Assembly: GCA_020061355.1 (NCBI GenBank)
Contig: JAGUYK010000035.1
Coordinates: 1-64,000 of the forward strand
Direction: 5' to 3'
From: Ignavibacteriales bacterium
Lineage (GTDB): Bacteria; Bacteroidota; Ignavibacteria; Ignavibacteriales; Melioribacteraceae
DNA: 64,000 bases
Below, in pieces: positions 17,600-26,693 of the stretch. The notes below the pieces were generated by a model that saw only the letters and a list, made by a program, of their open reading frames with translations, ran no database searches and was not told the DNA's origin. The translations under genes and the position numbers were made by a program. How positions within the stretch are numbered: the first letter of the stretch is position 1; every line of letters starts with the position of its first letter.

Positions 17600-20032
17600 T
17601 TGGAAAGGACTGAACTTAGCCAGGAAATAAGAATCACAGAGCAGAATCCCGATTCAAAGATATTCTGTTACCATTGCAGTGATGAATGTCCCGACAATTC
17701 CATCCGCATAAATGAAAAAACCTTCTGCTGTAACGGTTGCAAAACGGTTTTTGAAATTCTCAATCAGCATAATCTTTGCAATTACTATTCAATTGAACAA
17801 TCCCCCGGAGTTTCAAGGAAACACAGCGTAAAGCGAAACTATGATTTTCTGAACGATTCGGACTTAAAGCAAAAACTGATTGATTTTTCCGACGGAAAAA
17901 TTTCAAAAGTAACATTAACAATTACTCAGATGCATTGCAGCTCGTGCATCTGGATATTGGAAAATCTTTACAAACTTAATCCGGGAATAATTTCATCTGA
18001 AGTAAATTTTCTTCAAAAGAAAATATTCATAAGTTTTTCAGAAGATAAAACCAGTTTAAAAGAAATTGTTGAGCTTCTAGATTCCATCGGTTATGAACCT
18101 CTACTAAACCTTGAAGATAAACAGGAAGAAAAAATAAGATCCGAGAACAAAAACCTTTATTATAAAATCGGGATTGCCGGTTTCTGTTTCGGCAATATAA
18201 TGCTTCTAAGTTTTCCCGAATATTTATCGATCGGAACAGAAGAGCTTCCTGAAATGAAAAGGATTTTTGCTTATCTGAATATTTTTCTGTCACTTCCGGT
18301 TTTTTTCTACAGCAGTACAGATTATTTTTTATCAGCCTGGAGAGGAATTAAGAAAAAAATAGTAAATATTGATGTACCGATTGCACTTGGAATTCTTGTC
18401 CTTTTTTTACGAAGTGCTATAGATATAATATTTTGGGGAGGTGCAGGCTATTTAGATTCATTAAGCGGCTTGGTATTTTTCCTTCTGATCGGAAAGTTAT
18501 TTCAAAATAAAACCTATGAGACATTGAACTTCGAAAGGAATTACAAATCATACTTCCCGATTTCAATAACTGTTAGAAAAGGAAATATTGAGACAACAAT
18601 TCCGGTCGAGAAACTTGAAGTCGGTAAACGTTTTATTATTCGAAATAACGAATTGATACCGGCTGATTCAATTTTGATAAAAGGGAATGCAAATATTGAT
18701 TACAGCTTTGTTACCGGCGAATCAATTCCCATTGTAAAAATGAATGGAGAAATGATTTATGCAGGCGGCAGACAGGTCGGTGGTGTGATCGAACTTGAAA
18801 CGATTAAAGAAGTATCTCAGAGCTATCTTACCCAGCTCTGGAACAGTAAAACATTCGAAAAAGAGGATGAATCGAAAATCGTATCACTTGCAAATGCTAT
18901 AAGCAAACACTTTACATTTATAGTCTTGTTCATTGCCGCTGTCGGTGCAATCTATTGGCTGCCGGTTGATGTTACTCTTGCTTTTAATGCTTTTACTGCA
19001 GTATTGATTGTCGCATGTCCATGTGCACTTGCGCTATCTACTCCATTTACCCTGGGTAACACTCTCAGAATTTTCGGACGGAATAAGTTTTACTTAAAGA
19101 ACACACACGTAATAGAAAAACTTGCAAGTGTTAATCACATAGTATTCGATAAAACTGGAACAATTACCGAAAGTGGAACTTCCGAAGTAGAATTTGTGGG
19201 TGAGTTGGATAATCAGGAAAAAACATTGATAAAATCTGCAGTTCGAAATTCTTCGCATCCTCTTAGCCGTGCAATTTATAACTACTTAAACATCGCAAGT
19301 GTATTACAAGTTGAATCTTTTGATGAAATTTCCGGTGAAGGCATAATCTCTTCTATTGATGGAATTAAAGTCAAAGTCGGATCGGAATCATTTATATCCG
19401 GAACGAATGTTAATAGCGGAGATTACACAAAAGTATTTGTATCGATTAACGATCAGCTCAAAGGATATTTTACTGTTTCCAATAAATACAGAAATGGTCT
19501 AAAAGAAATAATTTCTTCACTTGAAGAAGGATATGAACTTTCACTATTATCAGGTGATAACAGTAGCGAAAAAGAAAACTTAACTCAATTTTTTGCAGAT
19601 GAGAATGAACTTCATTTCCGCCAATCGCCACACGATAAGCTCGAATATATAAATGATCTTCAAAAATCGGGTAAAAAAGTTCTAATGGTTGGTGATGGAT
19701 TAAACGACGCCGGTGCATTAAAACAAAGTGAGGTCGGCATATCAATTTCTGATAATATTAATAATTTTTCTCCGGCTTGCGACGGAATTTTAGATTCAAG
19801 TTCGTTTAACCGTCTTGCCGATTTTATTTTATTCTCAATAAAAAGTAAAAAAGTAATTATTGCAAGTTTCATATTATCATTCATTTATAATATCGTCGGT
19901 TTGTCATTTGCTGTAACAGGTTCATTATCGCCAATTGTAGCAGCTATATTAATGCCGATAAGTTCAATTTCTGTTGTTGTCTTTACAACTTTTTCAATTA
20001 ATTTTATAGCAAGAAAAGCGAGATTTATTTAA
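17600..20032 (+). CDS. ccoI: Copper-type P1B ATPase for cbb3 oxidase assembly
   Basis: An 810-residue heavy-metal ATPase. The N-terminus holds a Cys-rich metal-binding domain (CYHCSDEC ... CCNGCKTVF, residues 23-51), then an HMA domain with C113 and C116 in MHCSSC. The membrane core has the CPC motif at 473-475, the phosphorylated D517 in DKTGT, and GDGLNDAGAL near the end. FixI/CcoI enzymes move copper out of the cytoplasm for the haem-copper centre. The start codon is TTG with no strong ribosome-binding site; an in-frame stop lies just upstream. It heads the cco operon and overlaps ccoS by one base. Confidence 0.93.
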   Translation: MERTELSQEIRITEQNPDSKIFCYHCSDECPDNSIRINEKTFCCNGCKTVFEILNQHNLCNYYSIEQSPGVSRKHSVKRNYDFLNDSDLKQKLIDFSDGKISKVTLTITQMHCSSCIWILENLYKLNPGIISSEVNFLQKKIFISFSEDKTSLKEIVELLDSIGYEPLLNLEDKQEEKIRSENKNLYYKIGIAGFCFGNIMLLSFPEYLSIGTEELPEMKRIFAYLNIFLSLPVFFYSSTDYFLSAWRGIKKKIVNIDVPIALGILVLFLRSAIDIIFWGGAGYLDSLSGLVFFLLIGKLFQNKTYETLNFERNYKSYFPISITVRKGNIETTIPVEKLEVGKRFIIRNNELIPADSILIKGNANIDYSFVTGESIPIVKMNGEMIYAGGRQVGGVIELETIKEVSQSYLTQLWNSKTFEKEDESKIVSLANAISKHFTFIVLFIAAVGAIYWLPVDVTLAFNAFTAVLIVACPCALALSTPFTLGNTLRIFGRNKFYLKNTHVIEKLASVNHIVFDKTGTITESGTSEVEFVGELDNQEKTLIKSAVRNSSHPLSRAIYNYLNIASVLQVESFDEISGEGIISSIDGIKVKVGSESFISGTNVNSGDYTKVFVSINDQLKGYFTVSNKYRNGLKEIISSLEEGYELSLLSGDNSSEKENLTQFFADENELHFRQSPHDKLEYINDLQKSGKKVLMVGDGLNDAGALKQSEVGISISDNINNFSPACDGILDSSSFNRLADFILFSIKSKKVIIASFILSFIYNIVGLSFAVTGSLSPIVAAILMPISSISVVVFTTFSINFIARKARFI

Positions 20033-20241
20033 TGTCGGTTGTATTTGTTTTGATCGGTGCCAGTTTATTAGTCGCAGGAGGTTTTTTAATAGCTTATTTA
20101 TGGGCGGTTAAAAACGGTCAGTACGATGACAAGCATACACCCTCAATTAGAATTTTATTTGAGAACTCGAAGAAAGAGCAGAGTATAGAGAGTAGAGTGC
20201 AGAGTGAAGAATTAGAGAAAAATTCTCCTAATGAATCTTAA
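20032..20241 (+). CDS. ccoS: cbb3-type oxidase assembly protein CcoS
   Basis: A 69-residue protein with one N-terminal helix (VVFVLIGASLLVAGGFLIAYLWAV) followed by KNGQYDD, the FixS/CcoS signature. It overlaps the ccoI stop (TAATG). The last 20 residues (EQSIESRVQSEELEKNS) are unusual and are encoded by purine-rich word-like sequence, so the tail may derive from the intergenic repeat family. CcoS is needed for cofactor insertion into CcoN. Confidence 0.92.
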   Translation: MSVVFVLIGASLLVAGGFLIAYLWAVKNGQYDDKHTPSIRILFENSKKEQSIESRVQSEELEKNSPNES

Positions 20242-20292
20242 TTCTGAATTCTTATTTCAAAAAATTATTTCAAAAAATCAGGAACTGTTTTA

Positions 20293-22413
20293 ATGAATGT
20301 TGACAAATTCAGCTACGATAATCAAGTAGTAAAGCTATTTACTATTGCCACAGTGGTTTGGGGTATAGTTGGAATGCTAGTCGGTTTAATTATTGCGATA
20401 CAGCTCTATCTACCCGAATTAAATTTTGGAATCCCATACTTAACATTCGGGCGCATCCGTCCATTGCATACAAACGCAGTAATATTTGCATTCGTTGGCA
20501 ATCTGATATTTGCGGGAATTTATTACTCGCTTCAAAGATTATGCAAAGCCAGGATGTGGAATGATTCCTTAAGTCAATTTCATTTCTGGGGATGGCAAAC
20601 AATAATTGTCCTTGCAACAATAACTCTTCCGATGGGTTTTACAACAAGTAAGGAGTATGCAGAGCTTGAATGGCCTATTGATATTTTAATTGCACTGGTT
20701 TGGCTCGCATTTGGCGCAAATATGCTCGGCACAATTATTAAGCGGCGCGAAAAGCATATGTACGTTGCCATCTGGTTTTACATAGCTACATTTGTAACCG
20801 TAACTGTTCTTCATGTTGTAAACTCTCTTGAAATACCAGCCGGACTTATGAAAAGTTATCCGATTTATGCCGGCGTTCAGGATGCTTTAGTTCAGTGGTG
20901 GTACGGACATAACGCAGTTGCATTTTTCCTTACTACGCCGTTTTTAGGATTGATGTACTATTTTCTTCCCAAGGCAGCAAACAGACCTGTTTATTCTTAC
21001 CGATTATCAATACTACATTTCTGGGCATTAATATTTTTATACATTTGGGCGGGACCTCATCATCTTCTCTACTCAGCACTACCGGATTGGGCTCAATCAT
21101 TAGGAACAGTATTTTCTATTATGTTAATTGCACCATCATGGGGAGGAATGCTCAACGGATTGCTAACGCTTCGCGGTGCATGGGATAGAGTCCGCGATAA
21201 TCCGATTTTGAAATTTATGGTGGTTGCAGTTACTGCTTATGGCATGGCAACATTTGAAGGTCCGATGCTTTCACTTAAAAATGTAAATGCAATTGCTCAT
21301 TTCACAGATTGGATTATTGCACATGTTCATGTTGGTGCTCTTGGATGGAATGGAATGCTTTCATTCGGAGTTTTATACTGGATGGTTCCTAAGATGTGGA
21401 ACACAGAACTCTACTCGAAAAAAATGGCTAATGCTCATTTCTGGATTGCTACACTTGGAATAGTTTTTTATGCGATACCGATGTATTGGTCAGGCATTGC
21501 ACAATCATTAATGTGGAAACAATTCACTCCGCTTGGAATTTTGCAATACCCAAACTTTCTTGAAACAACGCTTCAGATAATTCCATTTCATATCATTAGA
21601 TCATTCGGCGGATTGCTATTCTTATCAGGCATGTTCCTGATGGGACATAATTTGCTAAAAACTGTTAAACAGGGAAAGTTTGTTAAGAACGAAGATGCAG
21701 AAGCACCGCCATTAATTAAAGAAGATGATAAAATGAAAAGGGGGATGATCCATAGATGGTTAGAAAAGAGACCCGTTCAGTTTTCTCTTCTTGCAACTGT
21801 TGCAATATTAATTGGTGGAGTTGTGGAATTCATACCTACTTTTGTTGTAAAATCCAACATACCCACAATTGCAAGTGTTAAACCATATACACCGCTTGAA
21901 CTTCAAGGAAGAGATATTTATATAAGAGAGGGTTGTAATACCTGTCACTCGCAGCTTGTTCGTCCATTCAGATCGGAAACTGAACGCTACGGTGAATATT
22001 CCAAAGCCGGAGAATATGTTTATGATCATCCATTCCTCTGGGGATCTAAACGTACAGGACCCGACCTGCATCGTGAAGGTGGAAAATATTCTAACCTTTG
22101 GCACTACTTACATTTTGAAGATCCGCTCCAAATGTCCCCAGGTTCAATTATGCCACCTTATCCTTGGTTATTAACTCATACTTTGGATACTTCATCAACA
22201 GCAACCAAAATTAATGCATTAAGATCAATCGGTGTTCCATACGAAGAAGGTTACGAAAAGTTTGCAAATCAAGATCTGGAGAAACAGGCAAATCAAATTG
22301 CGGATGATTTAATAAACAATGGAATACCAGCTGACTGGGATAAAGAAGTAATCGCTTTAATTGCTTATATACAAAGGCTTGGAACAGATATAAAGGGGAA
22401 TCAAGCAAAATGA
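20293..22413 (+). CDS. ccoNO: cbb3-type cytochrome c oxidase, fused subunits I and II (CcoNO)
   Basis: A 706-residue fusion. Residues 1 to about 460 are CcoN, with the haem-copper His residues in HTNAVIF, WWYGHNAVAFF, GPHHLLYSALPDW and HFTDWIIAHVHVGALGWNG. A new membrane anchor near residues 495-520 begins CcoO, whose single c-type haem site is CNTCH (C548, C551, H552) with MPPYPWL as the likely Met ligand region. Such CcoN-CcoO fusions are frequent in the Bacteroidetes/Chlorobi group. The complex reduces oxygen at low concentration and pumps protons. It overlaps ccoQ by four bases (ATGA). Confidence 0.96.
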   Translation: MNVDKFSYDNQVVKLFTIATVVWGIVGMLVGLIIAIQLYLPELNFGIPYLTFGRIRPLHTNAVIFAFVGNLIFAGIYYSLQRLCKARMWNDSLSQFHFWGWQTIIVLATITLPMGFTTSKEYAELEWPIDILIALVWLAFGANMLGTIIKRREKHMYVAIWFYIATFVTVTVLHVVNSLEIPAGLMKSYPIYAGVQDALVQWWYGHNAVAFFLTTPFLGLMYYFLPKAANRPVYSYRLSILHFWALIFLYIWAGPHHLLYSALPDWAQSLGTVFSIMLIAPSWGGMLNGLLTLRGAWDRVRDNPILKFMVVAVTAYGMATFEGPMLSLKNVNAIAHFTDWIIAHVHVGALGWNGMLSFGVLYWMVPKMWNTELYSKKMANAHFWIATLGIVFYAIPMYWSGIAQSLMWKQFTPLGILQYPNFLETTLQIIPFHIIRSFGGLLFLSGMFLMGHNLLKTVKQGKFVKNEDAEAPPLIKEDDKMKRGMIHRWLEKRPVQFSLLATVAILIGGVVEFIPTFVVKSNIPTIASVKPYTPLELQGRDIYIREGCNTCHSQLVRPFRSETERYGEYSKAGEYVYDHPFLWGSKRTGPDLHREGGKYSNLWHYLHFEDPLQMSPGSIMPPYPWLLTHTLDTSSTATKINALRSIGVPYEEGYEKFANQDLEKQANQIADDLINNGIPADWDKEVIALIAYIQRLGTDIKGNQAK

Positions 22414-22616
22414 TATCCAAGTATTTAAGCTCAATAGAAGGAATTTCCATTTTCCCGGTTATTGGATTGATTTTGTTCTTCGGATTATTTCTTTTTTTAA
22501 TTGTATGGATTGTACGATTGGACAAAAAATATCTTGCACAAATGGGCAATTTGCCTTTTGAAAATAACGATGAAATTAAAAACAAGATTGAGACCAAGTA
22601 TGAAACTAAACAATAG
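22410..22616 (+). CDS. ccoQ: cbb3-type oxidase small subunit CcoQ
   Basis: A 68-residue protein with one helix (IFPVIGLILFFGLFLFLIVWIV) followed by RLDKKYLAQMGNLPF, the usual CcoQ arrangement. It starts inside the end of ccoNO and its own end overlaps ccoP by 17 bases, so translation of the three is probably coupled. CcoQ stabilises the oxidase complex. Confidence 0.88.
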   Translation: MISKYLSSIEGISIFPVIGLILFFGLFLFLIVWIVRLDKKYLAQMGNLPFENNDEIKNKIETKYETKQ

Positions 22617-23454
22617 AACTTTTATACTGTTAACAACCCTGGTATCCATGCTCTTTGGGTACTCAACAATGTTTGCTGCTGAAGGCGAAGCTACTCTGGA
22701 TAAAGTAATGAAATTTATGCTGGTCGTTACAATTGTAATGATTGCATTTGTCTTATGGCTGATTATTGTCTATTCGGAAAAAGAGGATTCAGAGGGAAAA
22801 ACCTTCAAAGCTCCTTTAATTGCACTTCGAAAATATCTGACATATTCAACACCAATTGAAAAGGAGCAGGAGATTTTGCTTTCACATAACTACGATGGCA
22901 TTCGTGAGCTGGACAACAGGATACCACCATGGTTTAAAATGCTCTTTTATGGAACTATAATTTGGGCGGCTATTTACATGCTTGCCTATCATGTATTAGA
23001 TGATGGACAAGTTCAATCAAAAGAATACAAAGTTGAGATTGAGAAAGCCAAACTTGAAAGAGATTTCTTAATCCGTACCGGTGCATTTATAAATGAAGAG
23101 ACGGTAGTATTCGTTAATGATCCGGCTGAGCTCTCTGAGGGAAAAGAAATCTATTTTAAAAATTGTGCAACCTGCCATGGACAAAACGGTGGAGGACTTG
23201 TAGGACCAAATTTAACAGATGACTATTGGATTCACGGCGGTGGAATCAAAAATATTTTTAAAGTAATTAAGTACGGTGTTCCGGCAAAAGGAATGATAAG
23301 CTGGGAGACCCAGCTCGATCCTAAAAAAATGCAAGCTGCTGCAAGTTACATTTTGACAATGCATGGCACCAATCCGCCAAACGGTAAAGCCGCGGAAGGC
23401 GAGAAATGGATTGAACCGGATGATAATAAAATATCTTCAACCAAAGGAAGTTAA
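22600..23454 (+). CDS. ccoP: cbb3-type oxidase subunit III (CcoP), one c-type haem site
   Basis: I place the start at the ATG at 22600, giving 284 residues. The frame continues upstream to 22501, but that part would be a second reading of ccoQ, whereas MKLNNRTFILLTTL begins a normal hydrophobic N-terminus. Hydrophobic helices lie near residues 6-25, 35-55 and 108-128 (the last in PPWFKMLFYGTIIWAAIYML, typical of CcoP). Only one CxxCH is present (C189, C192, H193 in CATCHGQNGGG); proteobacterial CcoP carries two. The chain passes electrons to CcoNO. Confidence 0.93.
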   Translation: MKLNNRTFILLTTLVSMLFGYSTMFAAEGEATLDKVMKFMLVVTIVMIAFVLWLIIVYSEKEDSEGKTFKAPLIALRKYLTYSTPIEKEQEILLSHNYDGIRELDNRIPPWFKMLFYGTIIWAAIYMLAYHVLDDGQVQSKEYKVEIEKAKLERDFLIRTGAFINEETVVFVNDPAELSEGKEIYFKNCATCHGQNGGGLVGPNLTDDYWIHGGGIKNIFKVIKYGVPAKGMISWETQLDPKKMQAAASYILTMHGTNPPNGKAAEGEKWIEPDDNKISSTKGS

Positions 23455-23461
23455 TTATCCC

Positions 23462-23531
23462 CTTGGTGCCTTAGAGTTTTTGTGGCTATTCTTCAAATTA
23501 TTCTTTGCCACTGAGTCACTAAGACACAAAG
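23462..23531. repeat. Imperfect 25-bp inverted repeat between ccoP and ccoG
   Basis: The left arm at 23462-23486 (CTTGGTGCCTTAG...GTGGC) and the right arm at 23507-23531 (GCCACTGAGTCACTAAGACACAAAG) are complementary at 18 of 25 positions. The right-arm word CACTAAGACAC resembles CACCAAGACAC at 34676-34686. It splits an otherwise tightly packed operon and could set relative expression. Confidence 0.55.
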
Positions 23532-23543
23532 AATTATTTTGAA

Positions 23544-24941
23544 ATGGAACAAGAGATTAAAACCGAAGAATCATTCCGCGACTCGATTGCTACTGTAACT
23601 AAAGAGGGCAAAAGAGTTTGGATCTATCCTAAAAAACCATCTGGTAAATTCTATAATGCACGAACAATCGTAAGTATAATACTTCTTGTTTTTCTTTTTG
23701 GTGCACCTTTCATAAAAATCGACGGACATCCTTTCATAATACTAAATGTTATCGAACGGAAATTCATTTTATTCGGAATTCCATTCGGACCGCACGATCT
23801 ACATTTATTTGCATTAACAATGATTGCTTTTATCGTCTCGATTTTTCTATTTACAGTAATATTTGGAAGACTGTTCTGCGGCTGGATTTGTCCACAAACA
23901 ATATTTATGGAAATGGTATTCAGAAAAATCGAATATTGGATTGAAGGAGATTCGAACAGACAGCGGGCTTTAAAAATATCGAATTGGAATGGCGAGAAAA
24001 TTCTTAAGAAGGTTTTAAAACAAATTATTTTTTTTATAATCTCATTTTTAATCGCAAACTTTTTCCTTGCCTACATAATCGGAATAGATCAGTTACAAAA
24101 ATACATTTCCAATTCCCCCTCTGAACATTTAGGAATATTCCTGGCTGTTTTAACCTTTTCCGGTTTATTCTACTTTGTCTTCGCTTATTTCCGCGAACAG
24201 GCATGTACACTTGTCTGTCCATACGGAAGATTGCAGGGTGTAATGCTAGATAAGAATTCGGTTGTCATTCATTACGATAATAAGCGCGGTGAACCGAGAG
24301 GCAAGATTAAAAAGAATGAAGCACAAAATCTCGGTGATTGTATTGATTGTAATCTTTGTGTGGATGTCTGTCCCACAGGTATCGACATTCGTAACGGAAC
24401 ACAGCTTGAATGTGTAAACTGTACTGCTTGCATTGATGCATGCAATAATATTATGGATAAGGTCAAACGTCCGCGAGGATTGATTCGTTATACCTCTAAA
24501 AATCAAATAGAAACCGGGACATATGCATGGTTTACGCCCCGGGCTGTTGGTTATACATTTATTCTTTTTGTATTGACTGTCCTGATTTTATTTTTGCTTA
24601 TTAATCGTTCTCCGGTTGAATTAAGTATATTAAGAACACCGGGATTATTATTCCAGGAACAGCCGGATGACAGGATAAGCAACATTTATGATTTGAAAAT
24701 TGTGAACAAAACTTTTGATAAGCTGCCGGCATCTTTGGAACTGCAGAATATTAAAGGTGATATCAAGCTAATCGGCAACGATTTATTAGTGAACCCGCAA
24801 GGAGTTACAGAAGCAAAATTCTTGGTAATCCTTCCTAAAAGTGAGTTAAAAAGTATGAAGACATCTTTACAGATTGCGGTTAAATCTGAAGATAAGGTAC
24901 TTGATGTTATCCAAACTTCATTCCTGGGAAAAGTTAAATGA
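23544..24941 (+). CDS. ccoG: cbb3 oxidase accessory ferredoxin-type membrane protein
   Basis: A 465-residue CcoG/RdxA/FixG protein. About five hydrophobic segments surround the NapH-like motif LFCGWICPQTIFME and EQACTLVCPYGRLQ. The central [4Fe-4S] ferredoxin region has CIDCNLCVDVCPTGID and CVNCTACIDACN. The C-terminal 110 residues form the FixG immunoglobulin-like domain. CcoG is reported to reduce copper during cbb3 assembly. It overlaps ccoH by four bases. Confidence 0.94.
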   Translation: MEQEIKTEESFRDSIATVTKEGKRVWIYPKKPSGKFYNARTIVSIILLVFLFGAPFIKIDGHPFIILNVIERKFILFGIPFGPHDLHLFALTMIAFIVSIFLFTVIFGRLFCGWICPQTIFMEMVFRKIEYWIEGDSNRQRALKISNWNGEKILKKVLKQIIFFIISFLIANFFLAYIIGIDQLQKYISNSPSEHLGIFLAVLTFSGLFYFVFAYFREQACTLVCPYGRLQGVMLDKNSVVIHYDNKRGEPRGKIKKNEAQNLGDCIDCNLCVDVCPTGIDIRNGTQLECVNCTACIDACNNIMDKVKRPRGLIRYTSKNQIETGTYAWFTPRAVGYTFILFVLTVLILFLLINRSPVELSILRTPGLLFQEQPDDRISNIYDLKIVNKTFDKLPASLELQNIKGDIKLIGNDLLVNPQGVTEAKFLVILPKSELKSMKTSLQIAVKSEDKVLDVIQTSFLGKVK

Positions 24942-25381
24942 AAATTTCATGGGGTGTTAAAATAGCTGCGACATACATTATTTTTGTAATTGGTGTTCTT
25001 GTTATGGTATTTATATTTATGAATCAGGATGTTCACCTGGTTACTGATAATTACTACGCCAAAGAATTAGAGTATCAAAAACAGATCGATAAAATCAATA
25101 GAACCAATCAACTTGAAGAGCAGCTTCAGATTATTAATCAGCAATCTTTTGTACAATTTATTTTTCCAGTGCAATTCAAACCAGAGGAAATTACAGGTAA
25201 GATTAATTTTTACAGGCCATCGGATCAATCAAAAGATATTGCAATTGATGTAGCAACAGATACTTCAAACTCACAAATTGTTTTCACAGATATATTTGTT
25301 AAAGGTGTATGGAAAGTTAAAGTGGATTGGAGCGTAAAAGAGAATCATTATTACAATGAAAAAATATTATTGGTGAATTAA
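24938..25381 (+). CDS. ccoH: FixH/CcoH family protein
   Basis: A 147-residue protein with one N-terminal helix (AATYIIFVIGVLVMVFIFM) followed by DVHLVTDNYYAKELEYQKQID, the FixH family signature, and a periplasmic beta domain. FixH/CcoH takes part in cbb3 assembly. It overlaps ccoG (ATGA) and the next gene (TAATG), so all are likely translated together. Confidence 0.9.
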   Translation: MKISWGVKIAATYIIFVIGVLVMVFIFMNQDVHLVTDNYYAKELEYQKQIDKINRTNQLEEQLQIINQQSFVQFIFPVQFKPEEITGKINFYRPSDQSKDIAIDVATDTSNSQIVFTDIFVKGVWKVKVDWSVKENHYYNEKILLVN

Positions 25382-26088
25382 TGGAAATTTGGACTGGTTT
25401 TGTGGTTGGATTGTTCGGCAGTTTACACTGCATCGGGATGTGCGGACCGATTGTATTAGCATTGCCTGTCATTGGCGAATCACAACTAAAAATTCTTACC
25501 GGAAGAATTTTATATAACCTCGGACGAATACTAACATATACTGTTATGGGAGCGTTATTCGGATTATTTGGAAGCCGACTTGTTCTATTCGGATTACAAC
25601 AGGATCTCTCTATTGCATTTGGAATTATTATCTTGATTTATGTTTTCACACCACGAAGCTTTAAATCAAAACTGGCAAACACATTTATTTACAGAGACGT
25701 TACCAATTTCATCAAATCACGATTTGCCTCAATGATTACAAAAAAAACCAATTCATCTCTATTTACAATTGGTGTGTTAAACGGATTATTACCATGCGGA
25801 TTTGTTTATGTCGGAATAGCCGGGGCAGTTTCAACTGTTAACTGGTTGACAGGTGCTCTTTATATGACCATGTTCGGACTCGGAACATTCCCGGTTATGT
25901 TTGCAACTGCGGTTTTTGGAAAAATAATAAATGTAAATTTAAAACGAAGAGTGAGTAAATTAATACCGGTTTTTGCAGTTGTTCTTGCACTTCTTTTTAT
26001 TCTAAGGGGATTAAATCTCGGTATACCCTACTTAAGTCCGAAATATTCTAAATCAATTAGTATTGAACAGTCCGAGAGCTGTCATTGA
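25381..26088 (+). CDS. TauE/SafE (DsbD-like) membrane protein of the cco operon
   Basis: A 235-residue protein with about six helices. The N-terminus has the conserved GLFGSLHCIGMCGPIVLALP, with the His-Cys and Met-Cys pairs found in a metal-linked group usually called sulfite exporter TauE/SafE or UreH-like proteins. The position at the end of the cbb3 operon is typical for this group and suggests a role in copper handling or oxidase maturation; that role is inferred. Its 3' end overlaps the convergent NUDIX gene by 32 bases. Confidence 0.87.
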   Translation: MEIWTGFVVGLFGSLHCIGMCGPIVLALPVIGESQLKILTGRILYNLGRILTYTVMGALFGLFGSRLVLFGLQQDLSIAFGIIILIYVFTPRSFKSKLANTFIYRDVTNFIKSRFASMITKKTNSSLFTIGVLNGLLPCGFVYVGIAGAVSTVNWLTGALYMTMFGLGTFPVMFATAVFGKIINVNLKRRVSKLIPVFAVVLALLFILRGLNLGIPYLSPKYSKSISIEQSESCH

Positions 26089-26506
26089 CATATAAGGAAA
26101 CTATATCAGGAATTTGATTTAACATTTTTGCTATTTTTTGATTTTTAATTTTAATGATTGCTTCGTCTAGGTTGAACCATCTTCTAATTCTGAAAAAGTC
26201 TTCCTCCCATTTTTCATATTCTTTATTTACAAACATTGAGTAAACTTTTACATTACAGGTACCGCCCCACTTTTCATATTTGTATTCACCTATGATTTGC
26301 TCATTAACTATTCCAGCAACTCCAGCTTCTTCAACAGCTTCCTTTAAAGCAGATTCTTGTGGTGACAATCCGTCTTCAATTATTCCTTTAGGTATGATCC
26401 ATTTCCCTTTTCTTGATTTTATCAACATTATTTTTACATGCTTATTTTCAACCTTGAAAGGAATTACAGCCGATTGATCGTAAATATTTGATGGGTAATT
26501 AAACAT
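26057..26506 (-). CDS. NUDIX hydrolase (diadenosine/diphosphoinositol polyphosphate type)
   Basis: A 149-residue NUDIX protein. The box runs from GIIEDGLSPQESALKEAVEEAG, near residues 41-62, with WIIPKG ahead of it. The pattern KSRKGKWIIPKG resembles enzymes acting on dinucleoside polyphosphates or diphosphoinositol phosphates, but the substrate is not fixed by this. Its stop lies inside the TauE/SafE gene on the other strand. A TAnnTTTG -7 element lies 19 bases upstream of the start. Confidence 0.87.
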   Translation of the reverse strand: MFNYPSNIYDQSAVIPFKVENKHVKIMLIKSRKGKWIIPKGIIEDGLSPQESALKEAVEEAGVAGIVNEQIIGEYKYEKWGGTCNVKVYSMFVNKEYEKWEEDFFRIRRWFNLDEAIIKIKNQKIAKMLNQIPDIVSLYVNDSSRTVQY

Positions 26507-26525
26507 ACTTTGTAATTTTGTTCAG

Positions 26526-26533
26526 CAAAGATA
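26526..26533 (-). promoter_or_regulatory. -7 element for the NUDIX gene at 26506
   Basis: On the minus strand this reads TATCTTTG, identical to the element before the other NUDIX gene (7307-7314), 19 bases before the ATG. The -33 position has a T-rich but imperfect match. Confidence 0.45.
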
Positions 26534-26693
26534 AAAATTTCTTTCTCCTATATAAAACGAGGCAAGTTTTGCATGGGAGGATTTATCATAAAGTCAATTT
26601 CTTCCAGATCACAACGTGATAAAACCAATTAGACTCTAGTTTGAAATTTGTTAAATTTACTCGGTGGATATTCAACAGAATAAGGACTTATAA

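Noticed and set aside
22501..22599. Upstream extension of the CcoP frame
   Set aside because: It reads ccoQ in another frame; a normal hydrophobic N-terminus begins at the ATG at 22600.
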